Origin: Thalassovita autumnalis
Lineage (GTDB): Bacteria > Pseudomonadota > Alphaproteobacteria > Rhodobacterales > Rhodobacteraceae
Direction of reading: 5' to 3'
Assembly: GCF_001458255.1 (NCBI RefSeq)
Contig: NZ_CYSB01000025.1
Location: forward strand, 248,001 to 312,000
Length of the DNA: 64,000 nt
Position numbers and translations under genes: made by a program. The notes beneath the pieces were generated by a model. That model was not told the DNA's origin and made no database searches. It saw nothing but the letters and a program-made list of their open reading frames with translations. Positions 15,774-23,516 of the stretch are shown here, piece after piece. Positions within the stretch are counted from its first letter, which is position 1. Each line of letters starts with the position of its first letter.

Positions 15774-17309
15774 ATGGCTGCTTTGGACAATCCCACCGGG
15801 ATGGATCAGGTGAAAGAAGGCCTTGACCAGGAAACGGTTGACGCTGTTCGCGAGGTCGGTGGCAAATACAAATACGGCTGGGAAACCGAGATCGAGATGG
15901 AATACGCCCCCAAAGGGCTGAACACCGATATCGTCAAGCTGATTTCCGACAAGAACGATGAGCCCGAGTGGATGACCGAATGGCGTCTGCAGGCGTTTGA
16001 GCGTTGGGGCAAAATGGAAGAGCCCAAATGGGCGATGGTGAACTACCCTGAGATCGATTTTCAGGATCAGTATTACTATGCCCGCCCCAAGAGCATGGAA
16101 GAAAAGCCCAAGTCGCTGGATGAAGTGGATCCCAAGCTGCTGGAAACCTATTCCAAGCTGGGCATCCCGCTGAAGGAACAGATGATCCTTGCCGGTGTTG
16201 AAGGCGCTGAGGACGCGCCGTCTGAGGGCCGCAAGGTTGCGGTGGACGCAGTGTTTGACTCGGTCTCAGTGGGCACCACCTTCCAGGCTGAACTGGAAAA
16301 GGCCGGTGTGATCTTCTGCTCGATCTCCGAAGCGATCAAAAAACACCCCGAGCTGGTCAAGAAATACCTCGGCACCGTGGTTCCGGTGACCGATAACTTC
16401 TACGCCACGCTGAACTCGGCCGTCTTCTCGGATGGCTCCTTTGTTTACGTGCCGCCGGGTGTGCGCTGCCCGATGGAACTGTCGACCTATTTCCGCATCA
16501 ACGCAGAAAACACCGGTCAGTTCGAACGCACGCTGATCATCGCCGACAAAGGCTCCTACGTTTCATACCTCGAAGGCTGCACCGCACCGCAGCGGGATAC
16601 CGCGCAGCTGCACGCCGCCGTGGTGGAAATCATCGTCGAAGAAGACGCTGAGGTGAAATACTCCACCGTTCAGAACTGGTTCCCCGGTGACGAAGAAGGC
16701 AAAGGTGGCATCTACAACTTCGTGACCAAACGTGCTGACTGCCGTGGTGCTCGCTCCAAGGTGATGTGGACCCAGGTGGAAACCGGCTCGGCCGTGACCT
16801 GGAAATACCCCTCCTGCATCCTGCGCGGCGATGACAGCCAGGGTGAATTCTACTCGATCGCGATTGCCAACAACATGCAGCAGGCCGACACCGGCACGAA
16901 AATGGTGCACCTTGGCAAGAACACCAAGTCGCGCATCGTGTCCAAAGGTATCTCGGCGGGCAAGGCGCAGAACACCTACCGTGGTCTGGTCTCCATGCAT
17001 CCGAAAGCCAAAGATGGCCGTAACTACACCCAGTGTGACAGCCTGCTGATTGGTGACAAATGTGGCGCTCACACGGTGCCGTATATTGAGGTCAAGAACA
17101 ACTCGGCCCGGGTCGAACATGAAGCAACCACCTCCAAGGTGGATGATGACCAGCTGTTCTACTGCCGCCAGCGCGGCATGGACGAAGAAGAGGCGGTGGC
17201 GCTGGTTGTGAACGGCTTCTGCAAAGAGGTGCTGCAAGCCCTGCCGATGGAGTTCGCGATGGAAGCCCAGCAACTGGTTGCCATCTCGCTGGAAGGCTCT
17301 GTGGGGTAA
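15774..17309 (+). CDS. sufB: Fe-S cluster scaffold protein SufB
   Basis: Scaffold subunit of the SufBCD complex, on which new Fe-S clusters are built. 511 residues from ATG 15774, with an AGGAGA site upstream. The frame is open further upstream but that region is inside the desulfurase gene. Family segments are [65 protein letters not shown] (cysteine), SVQ-type [11 protein letters not shown] and the C-terminal [28 protein letters not shown], including the conserved Glu and Cys that accept sulfur. Confidence 0.97.
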   Translation: MAALDNPTGMDQVKEGLDQETVDAVREVGGKYKYGWETEIEMEYAPKGLNTDIVKLISDKNDEPEWMTEWRLQAFERWGKMEEPKWAMVNYPEIDFQDQYYYARPKSMEEKPKSLDEVDPKLLETYSKLGIPLKEQMILAGVEGAEDAPSEGRKVAVDAVFDSVSVGTTFQAELEKAGVIFCSISEAIKKHPELVKKYLGTVVPVTDNFYATLNSAVFSDGSFVYVPPGVRCPMELSTYFRINAENTGQFERTLIIADKGSYVSYLEGCTAPQRDTAQLHAAVVEIIVEEDAEVKYSTVQNWFPGDEEGKGGIYNFVTKRADCRGARSKVMWTQVETGSAVTWKYPSCILRGDDSQGEFYSIAIANNMQQADTGTKMVHLGKNTKSRIVSKGISAGKAQNTYRGLVSMHPKAKDGRNYTQCDSLLIGDKCGAHTVPYIEVKNNSARVEHEATTSKVDDDQLFYCRQRGMDEEEAVALVVNGFCKEVLQALPMEFAMEAQQLVAISLEGSVG

Positions 17310-17312
17310 CGG

Positions 17313-17720
17313 ATGCTGCGTCTGGCGCTTTCAATTGCTTTGCTGGCGACGCCTGCACTCTCCCGTGATCTTGCGGGGGAGTTTCAGGAGTTGTTCGTAA
17401 AAATTGAATGCGCTGGATCGGAAGTGTCGGCGGAAACCTGGGGTGAGATCACCAAAGAGCCGTATCTACACTGTGCGCGCGCGGCCAAAGCAATGGTGTT
17501 TACGATGGATCAAGCATATCGAATGCGTTCGAGTTGCCCTCATCCGTTGACTTACACCCGGTTTGTTCAAATGGCGTTTGACTGTTCTGCGGAGTTTCGC
17601 GGTGTTGCTGGTGCCTCGGCATCTCAAGTGCACAGCTGCTTCGTCGAACGCTTCAACGAAAAGTATTCGCCTGCCAGCGTTCACTATTGCTCTGTGATCG
17701 AGCAGGAGGCCAAGAAATGA
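17313..17720 (+). CDS. Unknown secreted six-cysteine protein inside the suf operon
   Basis: 135 residues, family not recognised. A signal peptide ([17 protein letters not shown], cleavage near residue 17) is followed by a mature part with six cysteines (ECAG, LHCA, SSCP, FDCS, HSCF, HYCS), an even number that would suit three periplasmic disulfides. The gene begins three bases after the sufB stop and its stop overlaps the next start as ATGA, so it is co-translated with the operon. Codon use looks more AT-rich than in sufB and sufC, hinting at later insertion. Nothing in the sequence points to a role in Fe-S assembly. Confidence 0.65.
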   Translation: MLRLALSIALLATPALSRDLAGEFQELFVKIECAGSEVSAETWGEITKEPYLHCARAAKAMVFTMDQAYRMRSSCPHPLTYTRFVQMAFDCSAEFRGVAGASASQVHSCFVERFNEKYSPASVHYCSVIEQEAKK

Positions 17721-17887
17721 TCGCCCTGATCCCTGCCATGCTGACCGGCCTGTTCTGTGCCGTGTTTGCCTTTGTTGCCAATGCGGTGCTGAGCATGACG
17801 GGCATGTGGGCGGGCATCGGGCTGGCCTTCATCTCGGGCTTTTGCGGGTCAATGTTTGCTACTTTCGTGTTGAGGAAAAAGAAATGA
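17717..17887 (+). CDS. Small two-helix membrane protein in the suf operon
   Basis: 56 residues, almost entirely two hydrophobic segments ([22 protein letters not shown] and [24 protein letters not shown]) ending in a basic LRKKK tail, which places the C-terminus in the cytoplasm. No family recognised. Both ends overlap neighbours by ATGA, so expression is tied to the genes on either side. Confidence 0.6.
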   Translation: MIALIPAMLTGLFCAVFAFVANAVLSMTGMWAGIGLAFISGFCGSMFATFVLRKKK

Positions 17888-18198
17888 TCGTCACCACCAC
17901 CAATGCGGTCGAAGGCCGCAAGATCGTGGATTACCGCGGCATTGTTGTGGGCGAGGCCATCGTCGGCGCCAACATCGTGCGGGATTTCTTTGCCGGTATC
18001 ACCGATATCGTCGGTGGCCGCTCGGGCGCTTATGAGAGCAAGCTGCAGGACGCCCGCGACACGGCACTGCGTGAACTGGAAGAGCGCGCCGCCACGAAAG
18101 GCGCCAGCGCTGTGGTCGGTGTGGATCTGGATTATGAGGTGATTGGCGACAGCATGTTGATGGTGTCGGCCTCCGGCACGGCTGTGGTGCTGGATTAA
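17884..18198 (+). CDS. YbjQ-family (UPF0145) protein
   Basis: 104-residue cytosolic protein of the YbjQ/UPF0145 heavy-metal-binding-like family, of unknown function. Family pattern: [51 protein letters not shown] in parts, then [20 protein letters not shown] and a final strand [13 protein letters not shown]. The length is normal. The ATG overlaps the upstream stop as ATGA. Its position between sufB and sufC is suggestive, but a link with Fe-S assembly is inference. It contains no cysteine. Confidence 0.85.
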   Translation: MIVTTTNAVEGRKIVDYRGIVVGEAIVGANIVRDFFAGITDIVGGRSGAYESKLQDARDTALRELEERAATKGASAVVGVDLDYEVIGDSMLMVSASGTAVVLD

Positions 18199-18240
18199 CT
18201 GAACTGAGGTGCGCGCCGCTGCGCGACACCGCGAAATGAT

Positions 18241-18256
18241 GCGCCCCAAGGGGCGC
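18241..18256. repeat. Palindromic hairpin in the 85-base gap before sufC
   Basis: GCGCCCC / GGGGCGC arms with a two-base centre, 28 bases before the sufC ATG and outside its AAAGGAA site. It could mark an mRNA processing or stability boundary inside the suf operon. No U tract follows. Confidence 0.4.
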
Positions 18257-18283
18257 CCCGAAGATAGGAAAAGGAACGCGAAA

Positions 18284-19039
18284 ATGTTGGAAATCAAGAA
18301 CCTGCAGGTCAAACTTGAAGAAGAGGACAAGCAGATCATCAAAGGTCTGGACCTGACCGTGGAAACCGGCAAGGTGCATGCGATCATGGGGCCGAACGGC
18401 TCGGGTAAATCGACGCTTTCCTATGTGCTGTCGGGCAAAGACGGCTATGAGGTCACCGGCGGCGAAGCGCTGCTGGAAGGCGAAGAGATCCTGGAAATGG
18501 AAGCTGAAGAACGCGCCGCCCTGGGCCTGTTCCTGGCGTTCCAGTACCCGGTGGAAATCCCCGGTGTGGGCAACATGACCTTCCTGCGCACCGCCGTGAA
18601 CGCACAGCGCAAGGCCCGCGGCGAAGAGGAAATGTCCTCGGCCGAGTTCCTGAAAGTGGTCCGCGCCAAAGCCAAAACACTGAAGATCGACGCCGACATG
18701 CTGAAGCGTCCGGTCAATGTTGGCTTCTCAGGTGGTGAGAAAAAGCGGAACGAAATCCTGCAGATGGCCATGCTGGAGCCGAAGATGTGCATCCTGGATG
18801 AGACCGACTCGGGCCTCGACGTGGACGCAATGAAACTGGTGGCAGAAGGTGTGAACGCCCTGCGCAACGAAGGCCGTTCCTTCCTGGTGATCACCCACTA
18901 CCAGCGTCTGCTGGACCACATCAAACCCGACGTCGTGCACATCATGGCAGACGGCAAGATCGTGAAAACCGGTGGCCCTGAGCTGGCACTGGAAGTTGAG
19001 AAAAACGGCTACGCCGACATCCTGGCGGAGGTGGCATAA
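18284..19039 (+). CDS. sufC: Fe-S assembly ATPase SufC
   Basis: ABC-type ATPase of SufBCD, which drives conformational change of the SufB-SufD pair. 251 residues: Walker A MGPNGSGKSTLSYVL (about 35-49), Q-loop FQYPVEIPGVG, signature NVGFSGGEKKRNEILQM (the SufC form of the ABC signature), Walker B CILDETDSGLDVDAMK and the switch His in VITHYQRLL. The ATG at 18284 has an AAAGGAAC site, and an upstream in-frame ATG at 18209 adds a basic non-family stretch. The stop overlaps the sufD start as TAATG. Confidence 0.97.
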   Translation: MLEIKNLQVKLEEEDKQIIKGLDLTVETGKVHAIMGPNGSGKSTLSYVLSGKDGYEVTGGEALLEGEEILEMEAEERAALGLFLAFQYPVEIPGVGNMTFLRTAVNAQRKARGEEEMSSAEFLKVVRAKAKTLKIDADMLKRPVNVGFSGGEKKRNEILQMAMLEPKMCILDETDSGLDVDAMKLVAEGVNALRNEGRSFLVITHYQRLLDHIKPDVVHIMADGKIVKTGGPELALEVEKNGYADILAEVA

Positions 19040-20322
19040 TGGCGCTGCCGCAAACCAAACTGGACGCAACCGAGGCCCGTCTGGCAGCGCTGACGCTGCC
19101 GGCTGGTCCGGCGTGGCTGACTGAGCTGCGCGAGGCCGCGCTGGGGCGTGTACGGGCGATGGGCCTGCCGGGCCGTCGTGACGAATATTGGAAATACACC
19201 CGCCCTGACACGCTGGTACAGGCCGAACCTGTGCCTGCCGCTGTTTTCGAAGCGGATGAAGCGCCGGTGTTTTCCACGATCGACGCGCTGCGCATTGTCT
19301 TTGTTGATGGTGTCTTTGACGCCGAGGCCAGCGATGACTTGGCCGCAGAAGGTCTGAAAATCACCCGCCTTGCCGATGCCCCGGATATCCATTGGGCCAA
19401 AGACCTCTACGGTCAGCTGGAAGTCAACGGCCAGACCCCGGTTGAACGTCCGCTGGCGGCGCTGAACACGGCCTTTGCCACCGATGGTGTGCTGATCCGG
19501 GTGACCGGTGAGGTTTCGCGCCCGGTGAACCTCAGCTACTACCACAAGGCCGAAGCGTCGGATGTGGTGCTGCACCATGTGGTCAAACTGGAAGAGGGCG
19601 CCTCGCTGACACTGCTGGAAAACGGCCCGGCTGCGGCGCGTTTCAACAAAGTCTTGGAAGTTGAGATTGCCGACAACGCCAAGTTCAATCACGTCCGCGC
19701 CCAAGGCCGCGACCATGAACGCCGTGCCGCGACGCACACCTTCACCCGTCTGGGCACCGAAAGCGCGTTTAAGTCGTTCACGCTGACCGCAAATGGTGTG
19801 ATGACCCGCAACGAATGTGTGATTGAGCTGACCGGCGATGATGCCATTGCGCATGTTGCAGGTGCCTGCATGGGCGACGGCGATGATTTCCACCATGATG
19901 ACACCGTCTTCATCACCCATGACGCGCTGAACTGCGAAAGCCGTCAGGTGTTCAAGAAGGTGCTGCGCAACGGTGCCACCGGAGTGTTCCAGGGCAAAAT
20001 CCTTGTGAAAGAGGGCGCACAGAAAACCGACGGCTACCAGATCAGTCAGTCACTGCTGCTGGATGATGACGCCCAGTTCCTGGCCAAGCCGGAACTGGAA
20101 ATCTACGCCGACGATGTGGCCTGTTCGCACGGCTCGACCTCGGGCGCGATTGATGAGGCTGCGTTGTTCTATCTGAAGTCACGTGGCGTCCCCACGGATA
20201 AGGCAACGGATCTTCTGGTTCTGGCCTTCCTGGCCGAGGCGGTGGAAGAGATCGAAGCCGAAGAGCTGCGTGACGAAATCGTTGGCCGTCTGGAAGGCTG
20301 GCTGGAACGTCGGCGCGGCTGA
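19039..20322 (+). CDS. sufD: Fe-S assembly protein SufD
   Basis: Partner of SufB in the SufBCD scaffold. 427 residues. The N-terminal helical part contains GLPGRRDEYWKYTRPDTL. The beta-helix core contains NAKFNHVRAQGRDHERRAATHTF and GQ-like VFQGKILVKEGAQKTDGYQISQSLLL. The C-terminus shows the SufD signature EIYADDVACSHGSTSGAIDEAALFYLKSRGVP with the conserved Cys-His pair. Translationally coupled to sufC. Confidence 0.96.
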   Translation: MALPQTKLDATEARLAALTLPAGPAWLTELREAALGRVRAMGLPGRRDEYWKYTRPDTLVQAEPVPAAVFEADEAPVFSTIDALRIVFVDGVFDAEASDDLAAEGLKITRLADAPDIHWAKDLYGQLEVNGQTPVERPLAALNTAFATDGVLIRVTGEVSRPVNLSYYHKAEASDVVLHHVVKLEEGASLTLLENGPAAARFNKVLEVEIADNAKFNHVRAQGRDHERRAATHTFTRLGTESAFKSFTLTANGVMTRNECVIELTGDDAIAHVAGACMGDGDDFHHDDTVFITHDALNCESRQVFKKVLRNGATGVFQGKILVKEGAQKTDGYQISQSLLLDDDAQFLAKPELEIYADDVACSHGSTSGAIDEAALFYLKSRGVPTDKATDLLVLAFLAEAVEEIEAEELRDEIVGRLEGWLERRRG

Positions 20323-20816
20323 TGTCGGTGACGCAAGATATCGTCGCCACCTATAAGGGGCCGGGCCGCGTTGTGGCCCGGCGTCTTGCCATGGGGCAAC
20401 GCGAAGATAGGGCGCTGGCCATTCTGATGGCGGGTTGCTTTGTTGTGTTCATTGCACAATGGCCGCGGCTGGCCCGGCAGGCGCATCTGGAAGGGCAGGA
20501 GCTGAACATGCTCCTCGGGTCCACATTGCTGGCCTGGGTCTTCATCATGCCGCTGTTTCTCTATGTGATGGCCTTTGTGGTGCATATCGTGCTGCGTGGC
20601 TTTGGCGGCAAAGGCAGCTCATATGGGTCACGTCTGGCGCTGTTCTGGGCGCTCCTGGCCTCGACCCCGGTGATGTTGTTTTACGGCATGGTTGCGGGGT
20701 TCATCGGTACCTCGACAATCCTGTCGTTGGTGGGCATTTTGTGGCTCGGCCTCTTCGCTTGGTTCTGGCTGGGGGCCCTGGTCAAGGTCCATTGGGGAGG
20801 CACGGATGCTGCCTGA
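20322..20816 (+). CDS. YIP1-like membrane protein (first of a pair)
   Basis: 164 residues with about four membrane helices (ILMAGCFVVFIAQWP, LGSTLLAWVFIMPLFLYVMAFVVHIVLRGF, ALFWALLASTPVMLFYGMVAGFIG, ILSLVGILWLGLFAWFWLGALV). The YIP1-domain assignment is by overall pattern and is moderate. The start overlaps the sufD stop and the end overlaps the next gene by 11 bases. It is probably co-transcribed with suf. Its function is unknown. Confidence 0.65.
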   Translation: MSVTQDIVATYKGPGRVVARRLAMGQREDRALAILMAGCFVVFIAQWPRLARQAHLEGQELNMLLGSTLLAWVFIMPLFLYVMAFVVHIVLRGFGGKGSSYGSRLALFWALLASTPVMLFYGMVAGFIGTSTILSLVGILWLGLFAWFWLGALVKVHWGGTDAA

Positions 20817-21384
20817 ACTGAAACAACTGGCGGTGGACACCCTGCGCGATCCCAAAGGCGCGGCCCCTCGGGTGCTGGCGCTGGGGCTGCCGCAGCAGGT
20901 CTGGTGGAGCATTCTGGCGCTTGTCGTAGTGCTGAACGCGATGGTCTACGGGCTGTTCCTGTCGTTCCAGCCCCCGATCGGTATCCTGCCACAGATCACC
21001 AACAACCCGATCGGCTACGCGCTGGCCACTGGCGGCATGTTTGTTGGTTTGACCCTGCTGTTTGACCGGATCGGACGAGCCCTTGGCGGGCAAGGCAATC
21101 TGGCGACGATGCTGGTTGTGGTCACCTGGCTGCAGTCGGTGCAGCTGATCGTTTTGACCGTGCTCAGCGTTCTGGGGCTGATTGTCGCGGGGCTCGCCTC
21201 GCTCTTGAGCCTTGGCTTCTCGCTCTATTTCTTTTGGATGCTGGTGGTGTTCCTGAACGAAGCCCACCGGTTTGACTCGCTGGGCAAAAGCTTTGCATTG
21301 CTGCTGCTAGGCCATCTGGGCGCGGCTTTCGCGCTCTCCTTCCTGTTGCTTTTTGCGGGCATTGCCCCTGTAGGACCTGTCTAA
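20806..21384 (+). CDS. YIP1-family membrane protein (second of a pair)
   Basis: 192 residues. A short cytoplasmic N-terminus (MLPELKQLAVDTLRDPKGAAPRVLALGLP) resembles the YIP1 family, followed by about four or five helices (ILALVVVLNAMVYGLFLSF, IGYALATGGMFVGLTLLF, LIVLTVLSVLGLIVAGLASLL, FALLLLGHLGAAFALSFLLLFAG). A GGAGG sits just before the ATG. It ends directly before sufS (stop TAA, then ATG with no gap), so it is embedded in the suf operon. No metal-binding motif is seen. Confidence 0.72.
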   Translation: MLPELKQLAVDTLRDPKGAAPRVLALGLPQQVWWSILALVVVLNAMVYGLFLSFQPPIGILPQITNNPIGYALATGGMFVGLTLLFDRIGRALGGQGNLATMLVVVTWLQSVQLIVLTVLSVLGLIVAGLASLLSLGFSLYFFWMLVVFLNEAHRFDSLGKSFALLLLGHLGAAFALSFLLLFAGIAPVGPV

Positions 21385-22605
21385 ATGTATGACGTCGCCA
21401 AAATCCGTGCTGATTTCCCGATCCTGTCGCGTGAAGTGAACGGCAAACCGCTGACCTATCTGGACAATGGCGCCTCGGCCCAGAAACCGCAGGTGGTGAT
21501 CGATGCGATCACCAAGGCCTATGCTGAGGAATACGCCAATGTGCACCGTGGCCTGCACTACCTGTCTAACCTCGCGACCGAGAAATACGAAGGGGTGCGC
21601 GGCATCATCGCGCGGTTCCTGGGCGTGAAGGATGAGGATGAGATCGTCCTGAACTCCGGCACCACGGAAGGCATCAACATGGTCGCCTATGGCTGGGCCA
21701 TGCCGCGGATGGAAGCAGGCGATGAGATCATCCTGTCGGTGATGGAACACCACGCCAATATCGTGCCCTGGCATTTCCTGCGCGAACGTCAGGGGGTGGT
21801 GATCAAATGGGTCGATGTGGATGCCTCAGGCAATCTGGATCCGCAAAAGGTACTGGATGCGATCACCCCAAAGACCAAGCTGATTGCGGTCACCCAATGT
21901 TCCAACGTGCTGGGCACGGTGGTTGATGTCAAAGCGATCTGTGACGGCGCCCGCGCCAAAGGTGTGCCGGTGTTGGTCGATGGATCGCAAGGCGCGGTTC
22001 ATATGCCTGTCAATGTCGAAGAGATCGGCTGTGATTTCTACGCCATCACCGGCCACAAACTCTATGGCCCCTCCGGCTCCGGCGCGATCTTTGTGAAGAA
22101 AGAGCGCATGGCCGAAATGCGCCCCTTCATTGGCGGCGGTGACATGATCAAAGAGGTCAGCAAAGAGGCGGTGATCTACAACGATCCGCCGATGAAGTTT
22201 GAGGCCGGCACACCGGGCATCGTCCAGACCATCGGTCTGGGCGTGGCGCTGGAGTACATGATGGATGTCGGGATGGAGGCAATCGCCGCCCATGAGGCGG
22301 ATCTGGCGGCCTATGCCAGCGAACGTCTGAACGGGTTGAACTGGCTGCATCTGCAGGGCCGGGCCAAAGGCAAGGCGGCGATCTTCTCATTCACCATGGC
22401 AGGCGCGGCGCATGCCCATGACATCTCGACCATCCTTGATAAAAAGGGCGTTGCCGTGCGTGCCGGCCATCACTGCGCCGGGCCGCTGATGGATCACCTG
22501 GGCGTTTCAGCCACCTGCCGGGCGTCTTTCGCGATGTACAACACCCGCGCGGAGGTCGACACTTTGGTTGAGGCATTGGAACTGGCAAACGACCTGTTCG
22601 GCTAA
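21385..22605 (+). CDS. sufS: Cysteine desulfurase SufS
   Basis: Group II cysteine desulfurase, supplying persulfide sulfur to SufBCD. 406 residues: FPILSREVNGKPLTYLDNGASAQKP start, MEHHANIVPWHFL (His), VDGSQGAVHMPVNV (PLP Asp/Gln), AITGHKLYGPSGSG (Schiff-base Lys about 224), RAGHHCAGPLM and the persulfide Cys in SATCRASFAMYNT (about 374). Last gene of the suf operon here. No sufA/iscA, sufE/U or sufT follows; the next gene is a tRNA. Confidence 0.96.
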   Translation: MYDVAKIRADFPILSREVNGKPLTYLDNGASAQKPQVVIDAITKAYAEEYANVHRGLHYLSNLATEKYEGVRGIIARFLGVKDEDEIVLNSGTTEGINMVAYGWAMPRMEAGDEIILSVMEHHANIVPWHFLRERQGVVIKWVDVDASGNLDPQKVLDAITPKTKLIAVTQCSNVLGTVVDVKAICDGARAKGVPVLVDGSQGAVHMPVNVEEIGCDFYAITGHKLYGPSGSGAIFVKKERMAEMRPFIGGGDMIKEVSKEAVIYNDPPMKFEAGTPGIVQTIGLGVALEYMMDVGMEAIAAHEADLAAYASERLNGLNWLHLQGRAKGKAAIFSFTMAGAAHAHDISTILDKKGVAVRAGHHCAGPLMDHLGVSATCRASFAMYNTRAEVDTLVEALELANDLFG

Positions 22606-22617
22606 ACAAACAGAGCT

Positions 22618-22648
22618 CTGATGGCGGGTCAAAAAAACCTGCCATCAG
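22618..22648 (+). terminator. Hairpin at the end of the suf operon
   Basis: CTGATGGCGGG / CCTGCCATCAG, 11 pairs including one G-U, around a loop rich in A. It starts 12 bases after the sufS stop. There is no U tract downstream, so it may stabilise the 3' end rather than terminate. Confidence 0.5.
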
Positions 22649-22698
22649 GTGGCGTTACCGATTGCACCCCGAATTCTCATGGGGTAATCAGACCTCAG

Positions 22699-22775
22699 GC
22701 ACCCATAGCTCAGCTGGATAGAGCGCTGCCCTCCGAAGGCAGAGGTCTGAGGTTCGAATCCTCATGGGTGCGCCA
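22699..22775 (+). tRNA. tRNA-Arg (anticodon CCG)
   Basis: A 77-base cloverleaf. The acceptor arm GCACCCA pairs with TGGGTGC, the D-arm is AGCTCAGCTGGATAGAGC, the anticodon arm is CTGCC-CTCCGAA-GGCAG with anticodon CCG, and the T-arm GAGGTTCGAATCCTC is intact. The discriminator is G and the CCA is encoded. It reads CGG codons. Confidence 0.97.
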
Positions 22776-22994
22776 ATCTCTCATCGCTGACATCACAACA
22801 ACAAGATCGGTGATACACGAGTTCTACGTGCATGTTTTCCGTGGGTTCTCGTGATGCATTGTAACGTTTATCACTTTCCCGCGTCCTTTCTGCTTTATCT
22901 GCAAAAAGCTGCATAAGTTGTTTGCCCGCCCTGATAATCCTGTCTAATCTTTGTGCATCCGCGCGTGAAACAGGCAGATCCGGAAAGGAGGCCC

Positions 22995-23444
22995 ATGGCA
23001 GCGTTGGTTCATTTTACGCCCGCGCAGCAGGTGTGTTTCGTCCGCTATCAGGGCTTGCATCGTGTTGATGATGTGAAGCTGGTGTTTGATGAGTTGGAAT
23101 CTCAAGCCAAATACCAAAACTGTTTCCGGTTTCTCATGGATCTGTCGCTTGTCACTTCCTGCGACATCAACAAAGAAGATCTGAGGCTGTTGTAGAGCCG
23201 CATCGCGGGCTATGCGAAGGCCTTGCCGAACCCAGACGCCCAGCCATTGATGCTGGCCTATTTCAGCCCGACGCGCGCGGGCAAAGAAGTGGGGCAGGCC
23301 TATACCGGTCAGTGGAACCTGAACCGCTATTTCATCTCGATGACGTCACCAAGTCTGGCGGATTGTTCGCTGTTTCTGGCGGTGGAGCCGATTTGCGCCG
23401 AGAAGCTCAGCGCCTTGGAGTTCGACTTGTTGCCACGCGGCTGA
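22995..23444 (+). pseudogene. Unknown gene interrupted by an in-frame amber codon
   Basis: From a well-placed ATG (GGAAAGGAG five bases upstream) one frame reads MAALVHFTPAQQVCFVRYQG for 66 codons to a TAG at 23193-23195. It then continues in the same frame for another 82 codons (SRIAGYAKALPNPDAQPLML onward, through YTGQWNLNRYFISMTSPSLADCSLFL) to a TGA. The two halves read as one globular protein of about 149 residues whose context LRLL-x-SRIAGYAKALP runs smoothly across the stop. A CAG-to-TAG change would explain it. Family not recognised; it looks like a small PAS- or STAS-sized cytosolic domain. Possibly a recent nonsense mutation, read-through, or a sequencing error. Confidence 0.7.
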
Positions 23445-23471
23445 GGCTTCTGAAACACTTCGCTGCAACGA

Positions 23472-23500
23472 AAAAGGCCCGCCGTTTTGGCGGGCCTTTT
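23472..23500. terminator. Bidirectional intrinsic terminator
   Basis: AAAAGGCCCGCC / GGCGGGCCTTTT, a perfect 12-bp stem with a 5-base loop, between the amber-interrupted gene (plus) and the giant adhesin gene (minus). Confidence 0.9.
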
Positions 23501-23516
23501 CGCTGATTGTTTCGGC

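Noticed and set aside
22776-22994. CACGAG...CTCGTG inverted repeat after the tRNA
   Set aside because: Arms of six bases with a long loop; not convincing as terminator or attachment site.
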